Shown: positions 25,825 to 35,091 of the stretch, one piece after another
How the letters are laid out: every line of letters begins with the position of its first letter
Position numbering within the stretch: the stretch's first letter is position 1
Source: Streptomyces camponoticapitis
GTDB lineage: Bacteria; Actinomycetota; Actinomycetes; Streptomycetales; Streptomycetaceae
Length of the DNA: 64,000 bases
NCBI RefSeq assembly: GCF_014646115.1
Contig: NZ_BMMV01000007.1
Span: 1 to 64,000 of the forward strand
Direction of reading: 5' to 3'
Notes under the pieces: model-generated
Told to the model about the DNA's origin: nothing
The model's input: only the letters and a program-made list of their open reading frames with translations
Databases searched by the model: none
Made by a program: the position numbers and the translations under genes

Positions 25825-27114
25825 GTGTCCGCATTGAGAAAGACCGCATTGACGGTCCTAGCCGCCGCGTTGCTGCCAGTTCTGACCGCCGGGCCCGTCC
25901 TCGCGGACGACGCGAACGCGGAGAAGTCCGAGGACAAGCAGCCGAAGCCACCGGCGGCGATGTCGACGGTCGGCGGCACTCTTCTCGGCAAGCCCGGCAC
26001 CCAGGTGAATCTCGCGCCCGGCGTGCCCGTCCTGCCGAAGAAGCTGACGGGCAAGTCGTGGATCGTCGCGGACGCCGAGAGCGGCGAGGTACTCGCCTCG
26101 CACAACGCGCACTGGCAGCTGCCGCCCGCGTCGACTCTCAAGATGCTCTTCGCCGACACGGTCCTGCCCGTGCTGCCCAAGACCCAGTCCCACAAGGTGA
26201 CGCCCGAGGACCTCGCGGGAATCGGCGAGGGCAGCAGTCTGGTCGGGGTGAAGGAGAACAGCACGTACACCGTCCACGATCTGTGGATGGGTGTCTTCCT
26301 GCGCTCGGGCAACGACGCGGTGCACGTGCTGTCCCAGATGAACGGCGGCGTCCGCAAGACGGTCGCCGACATGAACAAGCACGCGGCCGAGCTCCAGGCC
26401 CTCGACACGCGTGTCGTCTCGCCGGACGGCTACGACGAGAAGGGGCAGGTCTCCAGCGCGTACGACCTCACCCTGATCGCCCGCTCAGGGCTGCAGAAGA
26501 AGGACTTCAGGGAGTACTCGTCCACGGTCCGGGTGCAGTTCCCGGGCGAGGAGAAGAAGCCGAAGAAGGGCAAGAAGGCCCCGAAGCGGGAGACCTTCGA
26601 GATCCAGAACACCAACCGGCTGCTGACCGGGGACTCCGGCCTGGAGCCGTACAAGGGCATCGCCGGGGTCAAGAACGGCAACACCACCAACGCGGGCTCG
26701 ACCTTCACCGGCGTCGCCGAGCGCGACGGCAAGGTCCTGCTGGTCACGGTCATGAACCCGTCCGAGGAGGAGGGCCTGGCGGTCTACCAGGAGACGGCCC
26801 GGCTGCTGGACTGGGGCTTCACCGCCGCCGGGAAGGTCGAACCGATCGGTGAGCTGGTGAAGCCCGGATCGGCCGACGGCGGCTCCGACAAGGAGGCCGT
26901 CGGGGACGACTCGGGCGACAAGGGCGAGGCCGGCGGCAGCGGCGGCACGGACCAGGCCGGGCTGGGCGACAAGGCTTCCGCGTCGGGGTCGAGCGGCGTG
27001 GGGATCGCGGTGGCCATCGCGGGCGGCGCGCTGCTGCTGCTCGCGGCGGCCGTGTTCCTGGTGAACCGCCGGTGGCCGCTGCCGGACCTGGTCAAGCGTC
27101 TGCCGGGCCGTTAG
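25825..27114 (+). CDS. D-alanyl-D-alanine carboxypeptidase (low-molecular-weight PBP)
   Basis: A 429-aa secreted, C-terminally anchored serine peptidase that trims the terminal D-Ala of peptidoglycan stem peptides. A signal peptide ends near V-L-A-D-D. Catalytic motifs are S-T-L-K (SxxK) in P-P-A-S-T-L-K-M-L, S-G-N in F-L-R-S-G-N-D-A, and V-K-N-G-N-T, where the usual K-T-G is K-N-G. A Gly/Ser/Asp linker precedes a C-terminal helix (V-A-I-A-G-G-A-L-L-L-L-A) and a basic tail. GTG 25825 has no ribosome site; TACGTT at 25812-25817 could be a -10 box for a leaderless transcript. The stop overlaps the convergent BrkB gene by 4 bp. Confidence 0.9.
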   Translation: MSALRKTALTVLAAALLPVLTAGPVLADDANAEKSEDKQPKPPAAMSTVGGTLLGKPGTQVNLAPGVPVLPKKLTGKSWIVADAESGEVLASHNAHWQLPPASTLKMLFADTVLPVLPKTQSHKVTPEDLAGIGEGSSLVGVKENSTYTVHDLWMGVFLRSGNDAVHVLSQMNGGVRKTVADMNKHAAELQALDTRVVSPDGYDEKGQVSSAYDLTLIARSGLQKKDFREYSSTVRVQFPGEEKKPKKGKKAPKRETFEIQNTNRLLTGDSGLEPYKGIAGVKNGNTTNAGSTFTGVAERDGKVLLVTVMNPSEEEGLAVYQETARLLDWGFTAAGKVEPIGELVKPGSADGGSDKEAVGDDSGDKGEAGGSGGTDQAGLGDKASASGSSGVGIAVAIAGGALLLLAAAVFLVNRRWPLPDLVKRLPGR

Positions 27115-28076
27115 CCACCGGCGTACCGGGTCGCGCCGGGCGGCGGGGTGTCGTCGGCCCTCGGCGCGCCCGGCTCCCCGCCCGTCTCGCCTTCCGGCGG
27201 TCCGTCCGGCCGCTCGTCCCGGTCCGGCTTGCTCGGCGTCGCCGTCCAGGCCGCGCAGAACAGCATCAGCTTCGCCGTGAAGTTGATCCACAGCAGCAGC
27301 GCGACGGGCACGCCGAAGGCGCCGTACATGCTCTTGCCGGCGACGTCCCGCACATAGCCGCCCAGCAGCAGCTTGAGCACTTCGAAGCCGAGCGCGCCGA
27401 TGACGGCGGCCACGACCAGCCGTCGCCGCGGCGGCCGAACGCCGGGCAGCAGCGTCAGTACGTACAGCAGGATCAGGAAGGCCGCGGCGGCGGCGAGCGC
27501 GATCGCCGCGATCTGGAGCAGCACACCGCCGACGCCGTCCTCACTGATGCCGAGCTGACGGGCGGTCCAGCTGATGGCCGTGGAGCCGAGGGCCGACGCG
27601 CCGACCGAGGCGAGGCCGGTGACGCCCAGGCCGAGCAGGATGACCGCGTCTTTGCCCTTCAGTACGAAGGGGTTGCCCTCGTCCACGTCGTCCAGCTCCC
27701 AGACGGCGCGCAGACACTCCCGCATCTGGCCGACCCAGCCGATGCCGGTGAACAGCAGCAGGGCGCCGGCCACCAGTCCCACCGTGCCCGCGTTGTCGAC
27801 CAGCGAGTTGATGTCCAGCTGGTCGGAGATGCCCGGGACCTGCTCGGTGATCTTCTCCTTGAGACTGTCGAGCTGGTCCGTGCTGAGCAGCGCCGCCCCG
27901 ATCGCCGCGCCGACGGTGATCAGCGGGAAGAGCGCCAGGAAGCTGATGAAGGTGATCGCCGCCGCGAGCCGGGTCCAGTGGGTGCGTTCGAGGGTCTCGA
28001 AGGAACGCCAGGCATGGGTCAGCATCAGCCTGGCCACGAACGGGCCGACGACGGGGAGTTTTTTCAGCCAGTCCAT
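27111..28076 (-). CDS. YihY/BrkB-family integral membrane protein
   Basis: A 321-aa protein with about six membrane helices, typical of the family once misnamed ribonuclease BN. Visible markers are R-L-A-A-A-I-T-F-I-S-F-L-A-L-F-P-L-I near the N-terminus, G-I-G-W-V-G-Q-M-R-E-C-L-R-A-V-W-E, and a late G-A-F-G-V-P-V-A-L-L-L-W-I-N-F. The C-terminal 45 residues are a hydrophilic Pro/Gly/Asp tail. Members may be lipid or solute transporters; the role is not established. Its stop shares bases with the carboxypeptidase stop (TTAG at 27111-27114). Confidence 0.88.
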   Translation of the reverse strand: MDWLKKLPVVGPFVARLMLTHAWRSFETLERTHWTRLAAAITFISFLALFPLITVGAAIGAALLSTDQLDSLKEKITEQVPGISDQLDINSLVDNAGTVGLVAGALLLFTGIGWVGQMRECLRAVWELDDVDEGNPFVLKGKDAVILLGLGVTGLASVGASALGSTAISWTARQLGISEDGVGGVLLQIAAIALAAAAAFLILLYVLTLLPGVRPPRRRLVVAAVIGALGFEVLKLLLGGYVRDVAGKSMYGAFGVPVALLLWINFTAKLMLFCAAWTATPSKPDRDERPDGPPEGETGGEPGAPRADDTPPPGATRYAGG

Positions 28077-28242
28077 GACGGAGACCTGCCCTCGGATCGG
28101 AGAACCAACGGTCAGGTACCCCGAAAGCCGATCCTCACCTCATCATTCATCGACACCCATCCAACCACCCATTCATACGAGTACAGCAGCAAATACGGCT
28201 TACAACGCAAAGAATGACGTTTAGGGCGATAACGTCTCGACC

Positions 28243-29682
28243 ATGCCTGCCGAGATCGCCGACCCTGTCACCGGCTGGGGCCGCACCGCCCCCACGGCCG
28301 CCGCCCGTCTCGTCCGGCCGCGTTCTTATGAGGAGGCGGTCCGCGCCGTACGCGACTGCGGTACGCGCGGCGGCATCCCGCGCGGTCTCGGCCGCGCGTA
28401 CGGCGACGCGGCACAGAACGCGGGCGGCTCCCTCATCGACATGACCGCCCTGGACCGGGTCCTGTCCGTCGACGCCGGGGCCGGGATCGTCGAGTGCGAG
28501 GCGGGGATCAGTCTGCACCGGCTGATGGAGGTGCTGCTGCCGCTGGGGTGGTTCGTGCCGGTGACGCCCGGGACCCGCCATGTCACGGTCGGCGGGGCGA
28601 TCGGCTCCGACATCCACGGCAGGAACCACCGGGCGTCGGGCTCCTTCTCCCGGCACGTACTCTCCCTGGACCTGCTCACCGCCGACGGCGACGTACGTAC
28701 GGTCGTCCCCGGTACGCCCCTGTTCGACGCGACGGCGGGTGGCATGGGGCTGACGGGGGTGATCCTCAGCGCGACCTTCCGGCTGCACCCGGTCGAGACC
28801 TCCCTGATGTCCGTCGACACCGAACGTGCCACGGACCTCGACGATCTGATGGACCGTCTCACCACGTCCGGCCGGCGCCACCGCTACTCGGTCGCCTGGA
28901 TCGATCTGCTGGCCGGCGGCTCCTCCTTGGGACGCTCCGTCCTGACGCACGGCGAACACACGACACTTGACACGCTGTCCGCACATGCCGCGCGGGGGCG
29001 CGGCGGCTTGGGCGGCTGGGGTGGCTGGGGTGGCTGGGGCGAGTGGGGCAGCCGGGGCGCGGCGGCGCGCGCCCGCAGACAGCCGCTCGCCTTCCGGCCC
29101 GGACAGCTGCCCGCCGCGCCCTCCTACGTAGCCCAGGGGCTGCTGGGACGGACGACGGTCGGGCTCTTCAACGAGCTCTGGTACCGCGGCGCCGGGCGCC
29201 GGCGGACCGGTGAACTCCAGCGCATCTCCGCGTTCTTCCACCCCCTGGACGGGGTGCCGCACTGGAACCGCCTGTACGGGCGCGGCGGCTTCGTCCGATA
29301 CCAGTTCGCCGTCGGGCACGGCCAGGAGGAGGCGCTGGTCCGGATCGTGCGGCGCATCGTCCGGCGCGGCTTTCCCGCCCCTCTCGCCGTACTCAAGCGT
29401 TTCGGCGCGGGCGATCCCGGCTGGCTGTCCTTCCCCATGGCCGGCTGGACCCTCTCCCTCGACATGCCCACCGACCGGACCGGACTGGGTCCCTTCCTGG
29501 ACGAACTGGACGAGGACGTCGCCGCCGCCGGGGGCCGGGTCTGCCTCGCGAAGGACTCGCGGCTGCGGCCCGAACTGCTGGCCGCGATGTATCCGCGGCT
29601 GGACGAGTTCCGGGCGCTGCGGGCCGAACTCGACCCGCGCGCGGTCTTCGTCTCCGATCTCTCCCGCCGGCTCTCGATCTGA
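28243..29682 (+). CDS. dprE1: DprE1-like FAD-linked decaprenylphosphoryl-ribose oxidase homologue
   Basis: A 479-aa VAO-type flavoenzyme closely resembling mycobacterial DprE1, which oxidises the 2'-OH of decaprenylphosphoryl-ribose. FAD-site features are G-L-G-R-A-Y-G-D, T-P-G-T-R-H-V-T-V-G-G-A-I and D-I-H-G-R-N-H. Others are E-L-W-Y-R, Q-R-I-S-A-F-F-H-P-L-D, F-V-R-Y-Q-F, L-K-R-F-G, the Lys of L-A-K-D-S-R and M-Y-P-R-L-D-E-F. The Cys that benzothiazinones attack in M. tuberculosis is here Ser405 (G-W-T-L-S-L-D-M). A Gly/Trp repeat occupies residues 254-268. A dyad GACGTT (28216-28221)/AACGTC (28231-28236) lies before a start that has no clear ribosome site. Paired with dprE2. Confidence 0.9.
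   Translation: MPAEIADPVTGWGRTAPTAAARLVRPRSYEEAVRAVRDCGTRGGIPRGLGRAYGDAAQNAGGSLIDMTALDRVLSVDAGAGIVECEAGISLHRLMEVLLPLGWFVPVTPGTRHVTVGGAIGSDIHGRNHRASGSFSRHVLSLDLLTADGDVRTVVPGTPLFDATAGGMGLTGVILSATFRLHPVETSLMSVDTERATDLDDLMDRLTTSGRRHRYSVAWIDLLAGGSSLGRSVLTHGEHTTLDTLSAHAARGRGGLGGWGGWGGWGEWGSRGAAARARRQPLAFRPGQLPAAPSYVAQGLLGRTTVGLFNELWYRGAGRRRTGELQRISAFFHPLDGVPHWNRLYGRGGFVRYQFAVGHGQEEALVRIVRRIVRRGFPAPLAVLKRFGAGDPGWLSFPMAGWTLSLDMPTDRTGLGPFLDELDEDVAAAGGRVCLAKDSRLRPELLAAMYPRLDEFRALRAELDPRAVFVSDLSRRLSI
29002..29046 (+). repeat. Five 9-bp in-frame units inside dprE1 (Gly-Gly-Trp repeat)
   Basis: Five 9-bp units, mostly GG(C/T)GGCTGG, encode G-G-L-G-G-W-G-G-W-G-G-W-G-E-W at residues 254-268 of the DprE1-like protein. 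They fall where mycobacterial DprE1 has flexible loops near the active-site entrance. The unit is a multiple of three, so copy changes would keep the frame. Confidence 0.75.
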
Positions 29683-29762
29683 CGCCCCGCCCCACTGGCC
29701 CCGACCCCACTGATCCCTCTGTGACGCTCGCCCCGCACCCTCGCTGCAAGGAGCACCGCACC

Positions 29763-30518
29763 ATGAAGGACGCCTTCGGCATCCCGCAGTCCCTGCTCGT
29801 CCTCGGTGGGACGTCCGAGATCGCGCTGGCCACGGCGCGCCGGCTGATCGCGCGCCGTACGCGTACGGTCTGGCTGGCAGGCCGCGCGTCATCCGCGCTC
29901 GACGCCGCCGCCGACCATCTCCGTGCCCAGGGCGCGGACGTCCGCACCGTCGACTTCGACGCGCTCGACCCGGGCTCGCACGCCGAGGTACTGGGCAAGG
30001 TCTTCGCCGAGGGCGACATCGACATGACACTGCTCGCCTTCGGCCTGCTCGGCGACCAGGCGCACGACGAGGCGGATCCGGCCTCCGCCGTCAGGGTCGC
30101 GCAGACCAACTACACGGGGGCGGTCTCGGCGGGTCTGGTGTGCGCGGCGGCGATGCAGACGCAGGGGCACGGTTCGCTGGTGGTGCTCTCGTCGGTGGCC
30201 GGTGAGCGGGCGCGGCGTGCCGACTTCATCTACGGGTCGAGCAAGGCGGGCCTGGACGCGTTCGCGCAGGGTCTCGGGGACGCGATGTACGGCACGGGGG
30301 TGCATGTGATGGTCGTGCGGCCCGGCTTCGTACGGACGAGGACGACGGCCGGGCGGGAGGAGACGCCGCTGGCGACGACCCCGGAGGCGGTCGCGGTGGC
30401 CGTGGAGCTGGGGCTGCGGCGGCGCTCGGAGACGGTGTGGGTGCCGGGCGCGCTGCGGGTGGCGATGTCGGTGCTCCGGCATCTGCCGAGGTCGCTCTTC
30501 CGGCGGCTGCCGGTCTGA
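29763..30518 (+). CDS. dprE2: DprE2-like short-chain dehydrogenase
   Basis: A 251-aa SDR-family reductase. The N-terminal Rossmann motif is V-L-G-G-T-S-E-I-A-L-A-T-A-R-R-L, the form seen in DprE2 rather than the common T-G-x3-G-x-G. The catalytic region has V-V-L-S-S-V-A-G-E-R and Y-G-S-S-K-A-G-L, followed by R-P-G-F-V-R-T. DprE2 reduces the keto product of DprE1 to decaprenylphosphoryl-arabinose. AAGGAG lies upstream of ATG 29763, 80 bp after dprE1, so the pair is probably one operon. Streptomyces walls are not known for arabinogalactan, so the end product here is open. Confidence 0.88.
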   Translation: MKDAFGIPQSLLVLGGTSEIALATARRLIARRTRTVWLAGRASSALDAAADHLRAQGADVRTVDFDALDPGSHAEVLGKVFAEGDIDMTLLAFGLLGDQAHDEADPASAVRVAQTNYTGAVSAGLVCAAAMQTQGHGSLVVLSSVAGERARRADFIYGSSKAGLDAFAQGLGDAMYGTGVHVMVVRPGFVRTRTTAGREETPLATTPEAVAVAVELGLRRRSETVWVPGALRVAMSVLRHLPRSLFRRLPV

Positions 30519-30560
30519 CAGGCGCCGGGCTTCCGGCCTCCTTGGGAAGGTGGCGGGCGG

Positions 30561-31157
30561 CTACTGGCGCAGGGACGAGGTGGCGGGCAGGTCGGCGGGG
30601 GTGCTCTGCGAGGGCACTCCCGTGATCTCCGTACCGCCGCCGAAGGCGTACTCGTGCAGCATCCGCCACACGCCGTCCGCACCCTGCTCGTAGAGCCCGA
30701 AGGACGCGCAGCTCCAGTGGGCCGTGTAGTCGGCCAGCTCCTCGTACGCCCGGTCCATCGCCTCTTCGGAGATGCCGTGCGCCACGGTCACATGGGGGTG
30801 GTACGGGAACTGGAGTTCCCGCACCAGCGGCCCGGACGCGTCCCTGACCCGCTTCTGGAGCCAGGTGCACGCGGCGGCGCCCTCGACGACCTGGACGAAG
30901 ACCACCGGGGACAGCGGGCGGAAGGTGCCCGTGCCGTAGAGCCGCATCGGGAAGGGGCGGCCCGCCGTGGCGACCGAGGCGAGATGCGCCTCGATGGTCG
31001 GCAGCGTCGTGGCGTCGACCTCGGTCGGCGGCAGGAGCGTGACGTGGGTGGGGATGCCGTGCGCGGCGGGATCGCCGAAGCCCGCGCGGCGCTCCTGGAG
31101 CAGGCTGCCGTACGGCTCCGGGACCGCGATCGAAACGCCGAGCGTTACGGTCCCCAC
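30561..31157 (-). CDS. 2'-5' RNA ligase / 2H phosphoesterase family protein
   Basis: A 198-aa protein with the two H-x-T motifs of the 2H superfamily, I-P-T-H-V-T-L-L and Y-H-P-H-V-T-V-A-H, spaced about 80 residues apart as expected. Family members open or join 2',5'- or cyclic phosphodiesters on RNA or nucleotides. The C-terminal 20 residues are Ser/Pro/Thr-rich and probably disordered. It is convergent with the dprE2 gene and transcribed alone. The 250 bp on its upstream side (31158-31407) hold the trpS terminator and otherwise nothing recognised. Confidence 0.85.
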   Translation of the reverse strand: MGTVTLGVSIAVPEPYGSLLQERRAGFGDPAAHGIPTHVTLLPPTEVDATTLPTIEAHLASVATAGRPFPMRLYGTGTFRPLSPVVFVQVVEGAAACTWLQKRVRDASGPLVRELQFPYHPHVTVAHGISEEAMDRAYEELADYTAHWSCASFGLYEQGADGVWRMLHEYAFGGGTEITGVPSQSTPADLPATSSLRQ

Positions 31158-31370
31158 GTCGTTCTCCTCAGTCCGTGTGTGTGCGGGTGGTGCGTGGTGA
31201 GGCGTTGGTGCGTGCTGCCTCGGGCGGGGCGGATGGCCACACCCTGGATGCGGTGCGGCCGATTCCGTCCCTGGTCAGTGTGACGCTCGCACCGCCCGGC
31301 TGGCCAGGGTCCTTGGTCAGCAGTACGCGGACGGCACGCATGCGGTAAAGGGCCGGGGGCCGACCGGGGC

Positions 31371-31398
31371 GGGCGGGCCGGGATCGGCCGGCCCGCCC
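31371..31398 (-). terminator. Terminator of trpS
   Basis: Perfect 11-bp inverted repeat GGGCGGGCCGG (31371-31381) and CCGGCCCGCCC (31388-31398) with a 6-nt loop, 9 bp after the trpS stop on the minus strand. Confidence 0.85.
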
Positions 31399-31407
31399 AG
31401 GAGGGGT

Positions 31408-32478
<1,071 letters not shown>

Positions 32479-32486
32479 TCAAAGGC

Positions 32487-33119
32487 GTGAGAACACGGGA
32501 GGGGACCCTGGAGGGGGGCCGCATCCTGACGGTTGCGGATGAGTCGGCTGTGATCGCGCGTGTGCGTTCCGGGGAGCGGGAGGCGTACGCGGAGCTGGTG
32601 CGCGCCCATACGGGGATCGCGCTCCGGGTGGCGGTGGCCTGCGGCGCGGGTGCGGATGCGGAGGATGTGGTGCAGTCCGCGTTCATCAAGGCGTATCTGT
32701 CCCTGGGGAGCTTCAAGGACGGCGCGCCGTTCCGGCCCTGGCTGATACGGATCGTCGCCAATGAGACGAGGAACACCGTGCGGTCGGCTGTCCGGCTGCG
32801 GGCCGTGGCGGGGCGCGAGGCGGCGCTGCTGCGGGGTGAGCCGCGGATACCGGATTCGGCCGATCCGGCGGTGGCCGCGGTGGAGGAGGAGCGGAGCGCC
32901 GAGCTGTGGGCGGCGCTCGACGAGCTGAGCGACGACCACCGCGATGTGGTGGCGTGCCGCTACTTGCTGGAGATGAACGAGGCGGAGACGGCGGAGGCGC
33001 TGGGCTGGCCGCGGGGCACGGTGAAGTCGCGGCTGAGCCGCGCGTTGAAGCTGATGGGCGGGCTGCTGGCGCCCGCGTCGGAGAAATCGGAGAGGGGAGG
33101 AGGTGAGGGGCATGAGTGA
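32487..33119 (+). CDS. ECF RNA polymerase sigma factor
   Basis: A sigma-70-family ECF factor of about 210 aa. Region 2 is R-E-A-Y-A-E-L-V-R-A-H-T-G-I-A-L-R-V, D-A-E-D-V-V-Q-S-A-F-I-K-A-Y-L-S-L and F-R-P-W-L-I-R-I-V-A-N-E-T-R-N. Region 4 is L-S-D-D-H-R-D-V-V-A-C-R-Y, then E-A-L-G-W-P-R-G-T-V-K-S-R-L-S-R-A-L. The start is uncertain. GTG 32487 may be leaderless (TATCAA at 32477-32482), while CTG 32526 has a G-rich site before it. A GGAAC at 32453-32457 could be an ECF -35 element for autoregulation, but no convincing -10 was found. It overlaps the next gene. Confidence 0.88.
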   Translation: MRTREGTLEGGRILTVADESAVIARVRSGEREAYAELVRAHTGIALRVAVACGAGADAEDVVQSAFIKAYLSLGSFKDGAPFRPWLIRIVANETRNTVRSAVRLRAVAGREAALLRGEPRIPDSADPAVAAVEEERSAELWAALDELSDDHRDVVACRYLLEMNEAETAEALGWPRGTVKSRLSRALKLMGGLLAPASEKSERGGGEGHE

Positions 33120-34029
33120 CGGCGAGCGTGAGGACGAGGACGGGCGCGAGGCTGGGGACGGGCGCGCGGGAGATCTCGCGGAGGCGCTTCGTGCGCTGGG
33201 TCGCGGCATGCGGGTTCCGGATGTCGACGGCGAGACGATGGCCGAGCGTGTACTGGCACAGCTCCTCGCCGACGCGGCGCCCGCGCCGACGCCCGCGCCG
33301 GCTTCGGACTCCACTCCGGTCTCGGCTCCGGTCTCGGCTCCGGTCCGGGGGTGGGCGGCTCGTGGCGTACGGCTCCGTCGTCTGGTGCGGCGCAGATGGC
33401 GTCCCTTGGTGGCCGGTCTGTCGGGGCTGCTGGTCGTGCTGGTGCTGACGCCGCCGGTGCGTGCGGCGGTGGCCGACTGGTTCGACTTCGGCGGGGTCCA
33501 GGTGCGGTACGACCCGAAGGCGACGCCCAGTCCGAGCGGGCGGGTGCCTGGGTGCGCGGATCCGATGCCGATCGAGGAAGCGACACGGAAAGCGGGATTC
33601 ACGCCCCGGATCCCGGCCGAGCTCGGGGCGCCCGGCCAGGTGTCGCTGGACTGGGTGTCGGCGGACCGTCCGGTCATCAGTCTGTGCTGGACGGGCTCGG
33701 ACGGAGGGACCGTACGCCTGGACGAGTTCCGGGCCGGCCTCGATCTGATGTTCACCAAGCAGGTGCGGCACATGCCGGAGTGGGTGCCCCTCGACGCGGG
33801 GGGGTCGAACGAGACCGCAGCCCTGTGGTTCGCCGATCCTCATCTTCTGCGGTTCCGCATGATCGATGGGCGAGGGGAGAGCTGGTTCCATTCGGCGCGG
33901 ATGACGGGTCCGACGTTGCTCTGGGAGGAATCTGGCCCGGCAGGGAGCACCGACGAACGGCTGACGCTGCGGCTGGAGGGCGTGGACTCCCAGACTCGCG
34001 CGACGGCCGTCGCGCAGTCGATGCCCTGA
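33112..34029 (+). CDS. Single-pass membrane protein, probable anti-sigma partner
   Basis: A 305-aa protein whose start overlaps the ECF sigma stop. The N-terminal 90 residues are cytoplasmic and include A-L-R-A-L-G-R-G-M-R-V-P-D-V-D-G-E-T-M, followed by a Pro/Ala/Ser stretch. One helix (P-L-V-A-G-L-S-G-L-L-V-V-L-V-L) precedes an outer domain of about 180 residues containing V-R-A-A-V-A-D-W-F-D-F-G-G and A-G-F-T-P-R-I-P-A-E-L-G. No zinc anti-sigma motif is seen. ATG 33112 is preceded by GGAGGAGG. Anti-sigma function is inferred from coupling and topology. Confidence 0.8.
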   Translation: MSDGEREDEDGREAGDGRAGDLAEALRALGRGMRVPDVDGETMAERVLAQLLADAAPAPTPAPASDSTPVSAPVSAPVRGWAARGVRLRRLVRRRWRPLVAGLSGLLVVLVLTPPVRAAVADWFDFGGVQVRYDPKATPSPSGRVPGCADPMPIEEATRKAGFTPRIPAELGAPGQVSLDWVSADRPVISLCWTGSDGGTVRLDEFRAGLDLMFTKQVRHMPEWVPLDAGGSNETAALWFADPHLLRFRMIDGRGESWFHSARMTGPTLLWEESGPAGSTDERLTLRLEGVDSQTRATAVAQSMP

Positions 34030-34188
34030 CTCGGCCGAGGCCCCTCCCCCACTCGCGGGCGCTCGGAGAACTGGTCGGACACCCCGAGAAAAAGGGGCGG
34101 GAATGCGGAACCGGTTGGGGTCGGGCGGTGTACAGGAAGTGATGCGAAGGCGGTCCGGAGGGTCCGGAGCGGGCGTCGAGCAGGGGGA

Positions 34189-34950
34189 ATGATGCGACTT
34201 CCATGTACGGGCACGGTCCGACGGTTCGCGACCGTGATCGCGGTGACGGCGCTGACCTGGGTGTTCGCTCCGAGTGCGGTGGCCGGTGGGCCGACGAGCG
34301 TGCTGATCGCCTCTCCGGAGAGCCACGAGACCGCTGCTCTCTACTACAGCGACGCGGAGTACGAGGCGCTGTCGAAGCAGCTCGACGCCCAGGAGATCCA
34401 GACTCTGCCGGACGGCCAGAAGAAGCGGCCGCCGGCGGTCGACGCGGCGATCGGCTCCCGGCAGATCAATGTGACGTGGATGGTCCACGATGTGTCCCCC
34501 TGGCGGCTGGACCAGGTGTATCCGAGCTCGGATCCGTCGACCATCTGGATATACACGTCGACGGACACCCAGGGAGCCCAGTCCGGCGTCTGGCACAAGG
34601 CGAAGCAACCGGCCGCGCTGCACGCGCTGTTGAAGAACGTCGGCGTCATGGGCGAGCCGCGGGGCTCTGACGGTGCGGCGGTACCTCCGGCTGAGGACGC
34701 GGACAGCCCGGCCGCGGGCGCCGACGCCGGATCTCAGGACCAGGAGCAGACACCGGGGAAGCGGTCCGAGGCGGCGGGGGCTTCCTCCGCCGGCACGGAC
34801 GGCTGGTGGTGGGCGATACCGGCTCTGGGAGCAGGTGTGGTGCTGGGTCTGGTGCTGCGCCCACTGGCGGGCCGACTGCCCCGCCCGCCGTTCGGGCGGG
34901 GAGGGGAGAGGCCCGGGGCGGGCCCCCGCCAGCAACTGCTGGACACATGA
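34189..34950 (+). CDS. Exported membrane-anchored protein of unknown function
   Basis: A 253-aa protein with a signal peptide (R-R-F-A-T-V-I-A-V-T-A-L-T-W-V-F-A-P-S-A-V-A) and a compact outer domain (V-N-V-T-W-type segment, I-W-I-Y-T-S-T-D). A disordered Ala/Gly/Glu linker follows, then a C-terminal helix (W-W-W-A-I-P-A-L-G-A-G-V-V-L-G-L-V-L) and a basic tail. I do not recognise the family. ATG 34189 and ATG 34192 are adjacent; GGGGGA lies directly upstream. It follows the sigma/anti-sigma pair by 160 bp in the same direction and may belong to that stress unit. Confidence 0.78.
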   Translation: MMRLPCTGTVRRFATVIAVTALTWVFAPSAVAGGPTSVLIASPESHETAALYYSDAEYEALSKQLDAQEIQTLPDGQKKRPPAVDAAIGSRQINVTWMVHDVSPWRLDQVYPSSDPSTIWIYTSTDTQGAQSGVWHKAKQPAALHALLKNVGVMGEPRGSDGAAVPPAEDADSPAAGADAGSQDQEQTPGKRSEAAGASSAGTDGWWWAIPALGAGVVLGLVLRPLAGRLPRPPFGRGGERPGAGPRQQLLDT

Positions 34951-35091
34951 TCCAAGAGGCCCCGCTCATGGGGTTGTCTCCCAGGCCACGCCGAAGGCAA
35001 GGTTTCTTCGTCCACACTGGCGAGTGACGATAGAAACAGGGGCACTACCCCGCCCCGACCGGATGGCTTGTCCCGACCGAACGGAGAACCC

